A stretch of 29,632 nt of DNA. Source: Chara braunii. Its lineage: Eukaryota; Streptophyta; Charophyceae; Charales; Characeae. The notes beneath the pieces are model-generated. The model had not been told where the DNA came from. It searched no databases and saw nothing but the letters and a program-made list of their open reading frames with translations. Shown here piece by piece: positions 16,624 through 26,308 of the stretch. Location: contig BFEA01000052.1 in assembly GCA_003427395.1 (NCBI GenBank), forward strand, positions 3,951,462 to 3,981,093, written 5' to 3'. A program made the translations under genes and the position numbers. Numbering within the stretch: the stretch's first letter is position 1; each line of letters opens with the position of its first letter.

Positions 16624-17402
16624 TCAGTCGTAGGTTTGGTTTGAATAAACGTTTGATAATGTCAGTCTCATCAAGTCTTTCAATTCAACGAAAGAGTCGG
16701 AGAGCATCGGACATTTAAAATCCCCGGCAAATAACCTTGTCAGGGTATTTGCCCCGACAACGCTCATTCCCTTGTGTTTTTTACCATGAAAAGTGGTTCC
16801 TTCCACTTGGTCCATTCGCATTGGGACTGCAACCAGCCCAACCCGAGGACTGCGTTGAAGGGACACTTGTCAAGGATATAGAAGTTCAATGCGTGCGTGA
16901 TAATGTTCTCTTTGTCAAAGGTAGTGCGCACAACTTTGACTGCATGTGTGGATGAGACCTCTTTGTTGCCTACTTGAGTTCGGCAAGGGTTCTGCAAAGC
17001 CACTTGCTTCATCCCCAAGCCCACTTTGCGTATCCTGTGTGGTGACACGAAATTATTGTGGCACCATAATCAAACAATACACAGAGATAGTGGTGGTTAA
17101 TGAAAAGTTTGAAGAAGATTAACTTCGTTGTCCCTTAAGCACGTTGTTGTTTCATCTCAGCCCAATGCTCTAGGTGATAGTGAAAGTCAACCTTCTCTGA
17201 CTCCTCCCAAGGCTCAACATACAAAACATGACATTCATTAACCTTGGAATCAGCAGGAGATGGGGCTTCAAGGGAGGACTGGTGGTCCATGACATGCTCC
17301 TTGGGAGAACTATCACTGACCGGTTTGGACTCCCTTGCTGTAGAGTGTGTCGATGAACCCTCTACACCCGATTTGGGTTTCCCTGCAGCCTAAAGCATCC
17401 TT
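16624..17402 (-). pseudogene. Gypsy-B protease (retropepsin) with Gag-PR linker, broken
   Basis: Three minus-strand segments. First, a linker (about 17402-17138) reads AGKPKSGVEGSSTHSTARES ... HVLYVEPWEESEKVDFHYHL and stops at TAA 17135-17137. The same frame then gives CVLFDYGAT (about 17080-17056), placed where retropepsins have D-[ST]-G-A. A one-base shift leads to NNFVSPHRIRKVGLGMKQVA ... CPFNAVLGLGWLQSQCEW (17048-16764), whose VLGLGWL matches the end of Gypsy proteases. A second shift leads to KGMSVVGANTLTRLFAGDF (to 16624). The catalytic triplet is D-Y-G rather than D-T/S-G, so activity is doubtful even apart from the frameshifts. Confidence 0.7.
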
Positions 17403-17439
17403 GGACTTTATGATTAGTTTTCTAGCAATGCAGGATACC

Positions 17440-18097
17440 CAACTTGCACAGCTTGGACTTCCAGGAAGCCCCTTACGCCTCAACGTTCGTCCCTAGGATC
17501 AAGGACTGGTTCACTCTTTGAGTGCCCTGTACCTCAAAGTAAGCTCTCATGGAGCTGATCCAGGGCTCGACATCTTTCTTGCCATCATATCAGGACGGTA
17601 TCATCACCACCTTTCTGTCCATATATGGACTGCTATAGCTGGGACCAGCCAGAATGGCTAGCAACAAGAGGTAGGGGAAGAGAGCTTGAGATTTGGGCCT
17701 GATGCATTATTGCCATTTGTTGTATTTGATCTCGATGCTCCTTGGCCATATCTGTCATCTGAGTATGCAGCCGACTCATTTCGTCAGGTAGTTGGGACTT
17801 TATACTCGAAAGCTCGCTGAGAAAATGGTAATCTACGAGGGCACGTACATACTTGACCAGATCTTTCTTAACATCTGCATCAGGCATGATTGAGACTGTT
17901 TTGAAAATGGTCTCAAGACCTTCAGCGGCTGCTTTACGCTTAGCCTCTTCCTCCTTCTCCTCCTCGGCCATTTCCTTCCGATAGAGGGCCTGGTACATCG
18001 GTTAATCCTTGTCATCCGTTGCATCCACTTGAGCCTTTAAAATATCAAAAAGCTTGGCTGGTGCCATGCTGGAACTACTAGATCCTTTAGTTGCCAT
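17440..18097 (-). pseudogene. gag: Gypsy-B gag, truncated and frame-broken
   Basis: The minus-strand ATG at 18097 opens MATKGSSSSSMAPAKLFDIL, interrupted by TAA at 18002-18004 and continuing in frame with PMYQALYRKEMAEEEKEEEA to a stop at 17633. This part is charged and helical (coiled-coil-like). A frame change near 17640 leads into capsid-like sequence: YMDRKVVMIPS-stop-YDGKKDVEPWISSM, RAYFEVQGTQRVNQSLILG, with stops. The YDGKKDVEPW...MRAYFEVQG pattern matches the start of Retrotrans_gag domains. Most of the capsid and any CCHC zinc knuckle are missing, so an internal deletion lies between here and the protease linker at 17402. Confidence 0.65.
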
Positions 18098-19407
18098 GAC
18101 CTCTCTCTCTCTTCTCTCTTATCTGCATGTCGTGACGGGCATAAAATGGACTTCAGGAAAAGAAACAAATTGAAAGCACAAGAAGAGAAGGTAGAACTCC
18201 TAACCAGAGCAGCAAGATATTTGGACTAGAGAGCAACCAAAAAAAAAATAATAATAAAAAAAATTCAGGAGAGAGTTCTGATTCCGCGCTTTAGTCCAGT
18301 CAGACCAAGTACGAGATCCCCTCGATCCTAATCTGATCGGCACCGTCAAAGTACAGCAAATTAGACTACAAGTGATGACATACAACAATGGAGAATTGAG
18401 TGGTGTATAAGGTGATCCCTTCGGCAGCAAGTGCTCTAATAAAAAAGAAAAGCAATGAATTCTAGAGAGAAACGAGAGCGACACTGCATCAACAGATTTG
18501 AGTCCAATGGGCCCTTCTTGTTCGGGCCTAGTCCCGCTGAGTCCCAATGGGTCCCATGTAGGTCGCGACCAAGTCCCAAGCAAGAAGAGTATCACAAGGT
18601 CCTACTTTCTGCCTCTACCGTACTGAAAAACAAATTTCAACTTTAAGAGAGAACCTACAAACTACATCCGCTCAGAATGAAAAGACAAAGCATTGTAGAA
18701 AGATATGGCATTCAAAGCAAGATACTTCATCTCTCCATCCATCAGGTCAGTAAGTAGCTCCACACCAGTGCACACAACCTAGACTTCAGAGGAGTAGGAA
18801 AGAGACCTAGAAATACCCCAACAGGACAAACAGTACCATGGACGCACACATGGGCAACTCTTAAAAACACGACACTTACCTGAGTGGCCTGGACTCTGAG
18901 ATGAAGTATAACTCACCCCCCTTCCTCATATGGTCTCCCTCACCCTAATCGCTACCTCTACAGTGTGTCCTATCATGTAGGAGGGTTTGACTCCAACACC
19001 AAAGTGCAATGGCGGACCCCCCGCCAATGTAGAAGAACAAAGAAGCAACTTGCACTCCGTAGATGCAGAATGGCTACCTCCCTCAACATCGCCTACTTGA
19101 GGGAGGCCCTTAAGTCACCAAGTGTCTCCCTTAGGTCAGATTCCAGGTGCAAGTGCCTCTCACTGTCGCCTCTCTCAAATTGTCCCATGAAGTCCTCTTG
19201 ATGTGTCTTGCCACCACAAGCTCACTCTCAATCAACCTGGTCAGGTTCAGTGTCGACCCAACACGACCTAACCAGGTGGGGACAGCTTCCCTAATCCATG
19301 CTGCCCCACTTCCCACTTCAGACCAACCCTAACCCCAAGTGGTCAGCCCGACCCACTTAGGTTAGGGTTAGGGTCGATAAGTCAACTCTCACCAGCAAGT
19401 ACAATCC
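18098..19407 (-). other. Gypsy-B 5' leader (untranslated) region
   Basis: About 1.3 kb between the PBS and the gag ATG, with no supported coding sequence. It includes short CT runs next to the gag start (18103-18119), an A-rich patch (18238-18264), and a short TTAGGG-like doublet near 19356-19373 that is too brief to be telomeric. Packaging signals are expected in this interval but cannot be identified by eye. Confidence 0.55.
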
Positions 19408-19419
19408 GCTCTGATACCA
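19408..19419 (-). promoter_or_regulatory. primer-binding site of Gypsy-B (initiator Met-tRNA type)
   Basis: The minus strand reads TGGTATCAGAGC, the classic plant retrotransposon PBS complementary to a tRNA 3' end with CCA. It is separated by one base (19420) from the LTR edge at 19421. This fixes the element's orientation as minus. Confidence 0.9.
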
Positions 19420-19420
19420 A

Positions 19421-20691
19421 TGTTATGATCCTGGCCAATTTCGAAGTGCACATTCATGAGAAAGTACAAGGCCGTCCAATTGCAAAAAGAAATGAATAAA
19501 CTTGAGAGGAGAGAGAGGGAAAGAAGAAGAAGAAGAAGAAGAAGAAGAAGAAGAAGAAGAAAGAAAGAAGAAGACGATGATGTACACCAACATAGACCAA
19601 TCATAATGCTCTTCTTCTTCGCCAATACTCTCCTCCTCCTTATCTCCTCCCCTCTTATTCAAACAAGAAATCATGATAATAATGTTGAATGGCTGAACTA
19701 GAATCATGTCCGAATCCCTCTTCTACTGCAGGTATCACATGAGGTCCACCATAGCCATGGCCACCCTTCTTCCTCTTCCTCCAACGCCGAGGCTATGGCG
19801 AACTACCAGGGCATCGCCCTGCTGTGCAAAGGACAACACAAAGCAGCTATGGCTGCTCTAGCTCAGGTCGCCATGCCCGAGTCTGCCTCGAAGCTTCTTG
19901 GTGTAGCTCTACCCCAACTGGGGCCTTCCTGCTGCAGCGCCCACCAAGGTGATGAAGTTGGCAACCACCATAGCCAGGTAAGTACCTCTGGCGCTCCCCC
20001 TTCCTAGTCCTGGTCTTCTTCCGCCTCCTGTCCTTGCTCCTTCCCCAGCAGCGCAGCTCTGTGCTGGCGCTGCTCCAGCCAGCGCTCCAACCAGTGTGTC
20101 GCCAAACTTGCACACCGACAATGAGGAGGAGCACCTTGCTCCTCCTAGAGATATAGCGGCCTGCTTGCCTCTTGACAAGTGACTTCCTAGGCCGCGCGTA
20201 AACATCATTGCAGACTCTGATATTGCCCGTACAGGCCCTAGACTCAGACTGGCTGGACTGGTGCCCGCCTAGACCTAGCCTACAACTACTGGGCCTCTAA
20301 AAATGCCAACTTTTATCTTCTGCTGCTCGGCCTCGAGTACCTGGCACATCTACCTCTACTTGGTGTGGTACTGGCCTACCTGCTACTTGAGTGTTTCCCG
20401 CTGCTCTAAGTGCCGCCCGGCCACTTGAGTGTTTTCCCTGCTGCAACCCTCAATCTCACGGCCACAGGTTAGTACCGGCCCTTCGGGCCATCCGAACAAC
20501 CAAGTGCCCTTGCGGGTCACACACGCACTCAAGCCGACGAGCACTCAGACAGGCATGCAGACCAGCAAGCACACACCCACACAGACTTAGAAAACTCAGC
20601 AACAAGCGGGAAACTCAGTGAGGCATACATTCCATGAGCAAAACTCAGAAATCAGCTGCGTGTCTTGGTCCGTGTTTGGCAGGTCATTACA
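19421..20691 (-). repeat. Gypsy-B 5' LTR (1271 bp)
   Basis: Partner of 8057-9356. It differs by substitutions and indels, including a longer GAA tract (about 19525-19572) and a deletion of roughly 37 bp at about 20199. The inverted repeat with 10-bp arms is kept at 20124-20146. No clear TATA box was found on the minus strand. Sequence difference between the two LTRs shows that the insertion is not recent. Confidence 0.9.
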
Positions 20692-20962
20692 TTGTCTCAA
20701 AAATGTCTTGCATTACGAGTGGAGCGGGATCATGGGAGAGCCAAAGAGAACTCAAGATACAGACCAGAATAAAGACACGCCTTCCTGAAAGAAAGAAGAA
20801 AGTAAGGCCAAAAGAAGTCCACCGCGCCCTCAGTCCTAGCTCCGCACTATCGGGGCCAGGCAGTCTGAGGGCATCCCTAAATGAAGGCCGAGCCTCCTAG
20901 TCCTGTATGGGAGTTCCCCGCATGTCACATCACAGTGACCTGCACAGTAATGACAGTAATGA
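20692..20962 (-). pseudogene. probable LINE-A RT-tail segment, right of Gypsy-B
   Basis: If Gypsy-B is removed, the minus strand reads from here into 8056-7182. Frames contain RARWTSFGLTFFFLSGRRVF followed by ILSSLWLSHDPAPLVMQDIF. This loosely resembles the 'W-x-x-F-x-L-S...GR...I...L...SLW' segment just after the RT domain in LINE ORF2. Frames are broken. I assign it mainly because it is colinear with the LINE pieces on the other side of the insertion. Confidence 0.35.
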
Positions 20963-21145
20963 AGGTGTGATGATCACGAGGGATTTGTGGAAATACTTTT
21001 GGAATGTGTCCATGACGAGAAACTGTTTGCAATAGTACACCCTGCTTATCAATTAACAAACCATGGTAAAAAGAAGGTGTGGCAGATGTCTGAAATGATT
21101 GTGAAAGATGAATGGAAGACAGACTGCAAAAATCTCAAGCAGTAA
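20963..21145 (+). other. unrecognised protein-like ORF fragment (60 codons)
   Basis: Open between TGA 20960-20962 and TAA 21143-21145. It encodes RCDDHEGFVEILLECVHDEK, then LFAIVHPAYQLTNHGKKKVW, then QMSEMIVKDEWKTDCKNLKQ. The composition looks like a real soluble protein (mixed charge, hydrophobic spacing) rather than repeat noise, and there is no ATG at its start. I do not recognise a family. It could be an exon of a host gene or a scrap of another mobile element. Confidence 0.35.
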
Positions 21146-21156
21146 TCCTGACTGGC

Positions 21157-21290
21157 ATCACAATCGTCAGACCTTGCCCAGTGATGAAATGATGAAGGTT
21201 ACAATGCTAGTCAGCATCACTGGATCACAATCGTCAGACCTTGCCCAGTGATGAAATGATGAAGGTTACAATGCTAGTCAGCATCACTGG
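21157..21290. repeat. perfect 67-bp tandem duplication
   Basis: 21157-21223 and 21224-21290 are identical by eye. The junction is direct. Perfect identity implies a recent duplication or an assembly artefact. Confidence 0.9.
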
Positions 21291-21510
21291 TTGTGATGTT
21301 AGGGATCACAAATATTTTCCATTCATCTTTCATAACTATTTCACGGATGCGGCATACCTTCTTTTTACCATGGTACCAAAATTAAAAGATAGGCTGGTCA
21401 TACTGTCCAAAACTGTTTTTCATCATTGTCACATTCCCAGAACTGGGAAGAAGTTAGTTGTCCCTGGGAAGAAGTTAGTTGTCCCTTCCACACTACCCTC
21501 TTCCTCCTAG
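21241..21510 (+). other. unrecognised ORF of 89 codons, partly within a tandem duplication
   Basis: It reads MPSDEMMKVTMLVSITGCDV, then RDHKYFPFIFHNYFTDAAYL, then LFTMVPKLKDRLVILSKTVF. The start lies in the second copy of the 67-bp duplication, and the 3' part includes a 21-bp tandem duplication giving GKKLVVPGKKLVVP. Not recognised. Protein-like in its centre, but there is no supporting start context; it may belong with the ORF at 20963-21145 as decayed exons. Confidence 0.3.
21443..21484. repeat. perfect 21-bp tandem duplication
   Basis: 21443-21463 and 21464-21484 are identical (CTGGGAAGAAG...TGTCC). The unit is in frame with the surrounding ORF and duplicates seven residues. Confidence 0.9.
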
Positions 21511-22641
21511 TGTGAGCAGGGAGACAGCTCAGGGTCAGCCACCTGGAGAAACAATCCCACAGTTATTGACCTACCTGATCAACAAATACTGAGTGTCCAT
21601 GTCTGCTGCTGAGGTCCATAAAGAATTGATAAAAATTGGCACCATAGCTCCCCTCCGGCACAACACTCCTCTTGTGATGGCTGCACACTGACCCAACAAT
21701 GGGAGAAACAGATGCAAACCTGTGAACACCAGAAAGGGAGACAGACAAAGGACAAAGAGCGTCAAGAAAAGGTAGGAATGAAATCATTCACACAATAACC
21801 AGCCCATGTGACTGAATAAACTGATAGTAAACAGATAATGAGAATCTAGATGGATAATGTCACAACACACAAAGAGAAAAACATGATGGTGGGGTTTTGG
21901 CAGGAACAGCGCAGTTTTAGCGCAGTTTTTTAGTGCACCACGTGCAAGGCAGCCGTGGGTAGGGTTTCGGCTTTTTCGTGTGGTGAAATGCCGCACAAAT
22001 TTTTTCTCTTTGACCGGCTGACTAGGCAAGTGACGTCGACAACTCGGGCAGGGTCAAGTTCAACCGGCTATGGGTGGCGTCTCACCGGCACTGCGCGACG
22101 GTTGCCCAAGCAGTGCACAGACACTGGAGCTTGGGTAATAGGCTCATTTGATGTAGGAGAAGGACGGTATAAATGCGGGGGGGGAAATTGTCAGGGAGTG
22201 AAGTCGGTGTCGAAGAAAGAGGTGGTAGTTGCGCAGGGTCAAAGAGAGGGGGGGAGGTAGGACTTAGGGGTAAGAAAGGGGGGAATAGGGGATGCTGAAC
22301 TTCGGAAGGTGAGAAGTGGCTGAGGGGGAGATTGGAAGTGGAGGTAACCACACGGGCGGAGATTTCATAGCTCCTCCCGATGAATCAATGGGCCGGGTAA
22401 CACGGTGATTCGGGTGAACGGGTCCTTGGGATCTAGCTGACCTCGCGTTGATGCGAGGAGGTCCTCGGCAGCGTTCGGAAAGGGTAACTACCGGTAAGCG
22501 TGGGAGCGGATTCAGCTAGTGGATGGGGGTCGAACCATTACAAGGAACGAGAAGGAGGCTACAATATAAGGAAGGGAGTTTAGGAGAGGGGAGAAAGAAC
22601 GATTGTAGTTAATAATGGATACGAAAGGATAGTAGATAGAA
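21511..22641 (+). other. unassigned DNA and likely 5' region of LINE-C
   Basis: No coding sequence is supported. From about 21890 the composition turns G-rich on the plus strand, as in LINE-C downstream, so the LINE 5' UTR may start there. A TATAAAT at 22168-22174 followed by GCGGGGGGGG is the only promoter-like motif seen; many LINEs lack TATA, so this is weak. Confidence 0.35.
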
Positions 22642-24243
22642 GTGGGGGGAAGGGGGACCGGGGTAGAAATGGAGGGGATGGTACAAGAACGGTGGCACCT
22701 CATGCAGATTCTGAGGCGCTCATATCTGCTACGTCGGCCGGTCGAGGGGGCTGGTTTGGTGGAGCATGCGATACATGGCGGAGCGTGTATGGCGCGTCCT
22801 ACAAACAAAATAATGTACTTGCAGAACACGTATGTACAGGCGCATACAGTGGCGTCAAGCAAGATGAAGCGGGAATGGGTAGGTCATATGGAAGAAGCAT
22901 GGATGTTGGGCAGAGGCCCGTGGTGAGGGGAAATTGACACGGAGGGCGACATAATTGTCACCTACCTAGCGCCGGCGGTTGAGCTAAGGGAGTGGCTTAT
23001 AAATGAAAAAAAGGGGGACGAGCTGCATGCTGCAGAGGTGCAAGGTCAAGTGACATACCAACCGTGGAAGCTGCCTGCAGAGATGAATGCGGCCAGAATG
23101 CTCGATCGGAAATGGCGGCCATGGGTAAAGGTATACAAGTCCTCCCTCTTGGCGGCTAAATGGATGAGGGGGGCAGTGGAGTAATTTTTGGGCCTGATAG
23201 TTAGTGAGCAAGTGTTGGACGATGAGGAACGGGAGTATGTGAGATATGTTGTTGACGGCCCGCTGAAGAACCCATTGAAGAATGGTGTGGCAGTTGCTAC
23301 AGGGCCCTACAGTTTTGAGGAGGTTTGGGTGACAACGAGTGAAACACCTTTCTGTGAAGTGTGCTTCACACATGGTCACATGAACTTGCACAGAATACGT
23401 CTGACGGCGGCTGAGACTCTACAGGAGCTGCATGATAGGGAGACGAGATGTGCCATGGCCCCCATATTGCAGTCGGATCCCCAACAAGAGAGGAGGGCCT
23501 GACATGATTTGGAGTTCCAGATGGATGGAGCCCTGCTGAACGAGGCAAGGACAGCAGCGCAGGCGTGGGGGAAGGCAGCAAGCCAACCCCGTCAGGACCG
23601 AAGACGTAGGAAGCCGGCAAAGTGGGGAGGGAGATACCGTCGAAATGTGGTGTGGGCAGGGAGAGGGGATGACCTCATGCAAGCCGACAAGCCGCAGTGG
23701 TTGTTTGGGGACGAGCGGAAAAGGAAAGCGGAACAGGTGCCGGAGCAAGGGAGAGGACTTAAAATGGCGAGTACAAGTCAAGAAGTGGTGGCAGGAGGGG
23801 ATTTAAGGGGAAAAGGACCTGAGGGGAAGGAGCCCGGAAAGGGAGAAAGGGAGGATAGGACGGTCGAACAATTTGAGTCAACCGAGGGCAAGCGGGTGGG
23901 TGACGAAAGGGGGGAGTGTAGTCGGCAGGAGGTGGGGCAAGAGAAAATGACTGGCCAGGCTAATCGAAGATGGGAGGAGAAAGAAGGAGGAGGGCATCAT
24001 AATGAACGGGGCGGGGAGGGAGGAGCAGGAGGGAAGGAAGAGGGAGATGCGGGCGATAGGAAGGTGAAAACGGTGGAACTGGGCCGCAGTCTCACTAAGG
24101 GGACAAAGATGGAGGAGGGGGGAGAGGGGGAATCGGTATCAGCCGGGGCTCAGATGGGAGAGATCGAAAAGGTGGACAAGGGGAAGCCCGGGGCAAAGAG
24201 GCAACACAGAAAGATGAAGGAGAGGAGGCGAATGAAAGTGTAA
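22642..24243 (+). pseudogene. LINE-C ORF1 N-terminal part (DUF4283-like, zinc knuckle, charged region)
   Basis: One plus-strand frame with stops at 22924-22926, 23182-23184 (TAA) and 23500-23502 (TGA) carries EGDIIVTYLAPAVELREWLI, QVTYQPWKLPAEMNAARMLD, RKWRPWVKVYKSSLLAAKWM, LGLIVSEQVLDDEEREYVRY and a knuckle FCEVCFTHGHMNLHR. This layout (a W-rich RNA-binding-like domain, then '-P-F-C-x2-C-x4-H') matches plant LINE ORF1 proteins with DUF4283 and a CCHC_4 knuckle. The last Cys is Arg here, so the knuckle is CCH only. From 23509 the frame is a Glu/Lys/Gly/Arg-rich, probably disordered region. ORF1 proteins coat LINE RNA. Confidence 0.65.
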
Positions 24244-25509
24244 AAAGGGAGAGGGACGAAGGTGAGGGTCTGCCAGGACTGGGGCAGAATGAGATAGGAC
24301 AGGCTGAGTCGGGTACGCGACAGCAACTGGATAGGCCCATGTATGAAATGCCAATAATAGCAGAACAGGTCAGGAGGGAGCGATCGCCGATAAGATATTG
24401 GCACAGACGGAAACAGGTGGGAAGAGTTCTTCATCGGCTGAGTGCTTCCCGGTCCCAGCCTTCTTTTCAACCACAGCTGAATCGAAACGTGAAGGGCATG
24501 TAAGTCAGGCGGAGTCGGGACAGCAGACGTTACCAGAGACCTTGCGTGCAAGTCTAAAGAAAACAAGGGAAAGGCAGCAATCCCCGTTAGGAAGCAAGGG
24601 GTACGAACCAAGGTATTGGTTGAGGGGAAAGGAAGAAGGGATGAGTAGCCATCGCCATTGACCTCCGTCCCCCCGAGAGAGGCTAGCTTTGGACTCCGGG
24701 TTGAGGGAATGGAGACACAGACGAGCAGTCAAGAGGAGGAGGACTCGTCAGGGACCTCGACAACGGAGACATCGGATAACCCAGGGGAAGACCAACAATC
24801 AGTTCACCAGGCCACGGGGCAGCAGGAACAGGACATGCCGTCAGAAGAGGGACAACACACACAGCAGGAGCAGGGGTCAGAAGCAAGGGTAGCACTAATA
24901 GAGTCAAAAAGTTCAGAGAATCGGAGGCTGCAGGAGCAAGAGAGTCAGCAGCGACAGGATCCGAAAAATCAGCTGGCTGGGCTGGCACGGCAGGAGCGAG
25001 TGGGGGCTAGGTTGAAGGACATTATGAAGGTAGGGGAAGCATACCTTTGCCCGATAGTCCTCTGGCGGAGACCAGAAGAGATCAAACTGCTCCGGGAGGG
25101 GGCAACGGAGGTGCCAACTTTCGGAGTGACTAGATTGCCTCAGGAACAGCAGGTGTTGAAGAAAGTTGCTGGATGGTTGGGTCCGAGGTATGAAGTGGTA
25201 GTGTTGCCCCAGATACTGGCATCGCGATTTGTTAGACAGACAGCGAATGGGGAGGAATATATAATTTTCATATACTTTGTGGAGGCCGTTCCCAGGAGGC
25301 CAGGATCTCCGAGGCTGGGAGTAAGTGGCATGCACTGGATACGGTTTGCCGAGGCCTTTGGCCCTACGGCCCTCTCTCAGGATTATCATGTGGTACATAC
25401 GGCCTCCCTGGCTGTACTTAACAACGTCAATGTGCGCCTGGTGCAGGAGGAACAAGTGGGGGGGGAGCAGTTCCAAAACAGAACGGGTAGATGGGAGCGT
25501 AGGGAGTGA
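24244..25509 (+). pseudogene. LINE-C ORF1 C-terminal part with unidentified folded domain
   Basis: After 24243 the coding sense moves through two other frames (NESVKRERDEGEGLPGLGQN ... then REGHVSQAESGQQTLPETLR) and re-enters the first frame near 24660. From 24658 to 25509 one frame is open (283 codons). A Gln/Glu/Ser-rich segment is followed by a compact-looking domain: EAYLCPIVLWRRPEEIKLLR, VLKKVAGWLGPRYEVVVLPQ, EEYIIFIYFVEAVPRRPGSP, GVSGMHWIRFAEAFGP, YHVVHTASLAVLNNVNVRLV. Alternating hydrophobic strands and helices suggest a folded domain of about 130 residues. I do not recognise the family. It ends about 190 bp before ORF2. Confidence 0.55.
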
Positions 25510-25697
25510 GGGGGTTACAGTAGGGAGGGGAGGGATGTGGGATGTATATTATCTTGTATGGGTGTTGCTTAGATGGAGACATCCCCCCAGCAATTGATAG
25601 AGGAGGTTAGAAGCTTAGGCAAGATTGGAAGTAGAATGTTTAACTAGGCAGGTGTAGGAGGGATAGAAAGGCGGAGAAGTGTAGGGCATGAGTTAGA

Positions 25698-26308
25698 TTG
25701 GAAGAGACAAGGATGGGAGTAGGAAGTAACTGCAATAGACTGAAACTGCTGACTTGGAACGTTACAGGCCTGGGGGCTAATTCACTGCTACCCAAGCGGA
25801 GGGAGCTGGCGAAAAAAGTCAAAGAAGAGCAAATTGATGTGGTGTGCCTGCAGGAGACTAAGCTGAATGAGGCCAGGACAGTAAAGCCAATGTCATGGTG
25901 GAAGGGCCATCAGGTATGGGCCCCGGCGGAGGGTACGAGAGGAGGGGTTTGTATTCTATCTCCCCACATTTCAGGGGAGAGGTGTCAGATTGGTACTATG
26001 ATTCTAGGGGTCGGTGGGCCTGGGTGCTGTTGAAGTGGGGGGAAGTAACCTAGGGGGTGGTTACAGTACATGGGCCATCAGAGGTAGGCACACCACGCCG
26101 GATGTGGGAACGACTGCAAACGGTAGTCCCAGATATCAACAACCTCATTATTGCAGGCGACTTCAACTCACTTATTGACCCGGAACGGGAGTCGGCAGCT
26201 GATCGGCAGGTGGGCGCAGACTCTGTGGCATTGGTCAATGGAATGACAGGGCTTGGATGCAAGGACTCATATAGAACACTGTACCCACAAGAGAGGGCCT
26301 TTACTAAT
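25698..26308 (+). pseudogene. LINE-C ORF2 N-terminus: AP-type endonuclease, truncated
   Basis: The endonuclease nicks target DNA to prime reverse transcription. It starts at ATG 25713 (or 25698 without a clear preference) with LKLLTWNVTGLGA, then VVCLQETKLNEA (metal-binding Glu), GTRGGVCILSPHI. A frameshift near 25995 and a TAG within GEVT-stop-GVV precede VTVHGPSE and LIIAGDFNSLIDPERES (the GDFN motif), then LVNGMTGLGCKDSYRTLYPQ. The order of motifs is that of the exonuclease-endonuclease-phosphatase fold. The C-terminal SDH motif is absent because homology stops at about 26308 (after RAFT). Confidence 0.8.

Larger units (their letters stand above)
8057..20691 (-). mobile_element. Gypsy-B: complete but decayed Ty3/Gypsy chromovirus with two LTRs and a nested insertion
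   Basis: Two long homologous segments, 8057-9356 and 19421-20691, both begin TGTTATGATCC and end CATTACA on the plus strand. On the minus strand the order is 5' LTR, PBS complementary to a tRNA 3' end (19408-19419), leader, gag, protease, RT, RNase H, integrase, chromodomain, polypurine tract (9357-9371), 3' LTR. ATTGT occurs at 8052-8056 and at 20691-20695, a 4-5 bp target-site duplication. All boundary signals agree, so this is one insertion event, later interrupted by foreign DNA at about 12650-16618. Multiple frameshifts and a mutated RT active site make it non-autonomous. Confidence 0.9.
22642..26308 (+). mobile_element. LINE-C: non-LTR retrotransposon, ORF1 plus endonuclease, 3' part missing
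   Basis: The plus strand carries a gag-like ORF1 with a DUF4283-like region and zinc knuckle, a long charged region, a C-terminal domain, and then the start of ORF2 with an AP-type endonuclease. There is no reverse transcriptase: recognisable sequence stops abruptly near 26308 within the endonuclease. Since LINEs normally lose the 5' end during insertion, loss of the 3' part implies later deletion or an insertion at that point. Several stops and frame changes make it a fossil. The start is approximate. Confidence 0.75.

Noticed and set aside
19356-19373. TTAGGG-like repeats suggesting an interstitial telomere
   Set aside because: Only about two imperfect units, inside the Gypsy-B leader; too short.
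23509-24243. A stand-alone 244-residue Glu/Lys/Gly-rich protein
   Set aside because: It is in frame with the LINE ORF1 upstream across a single TGA and is better read as its disordered middle.
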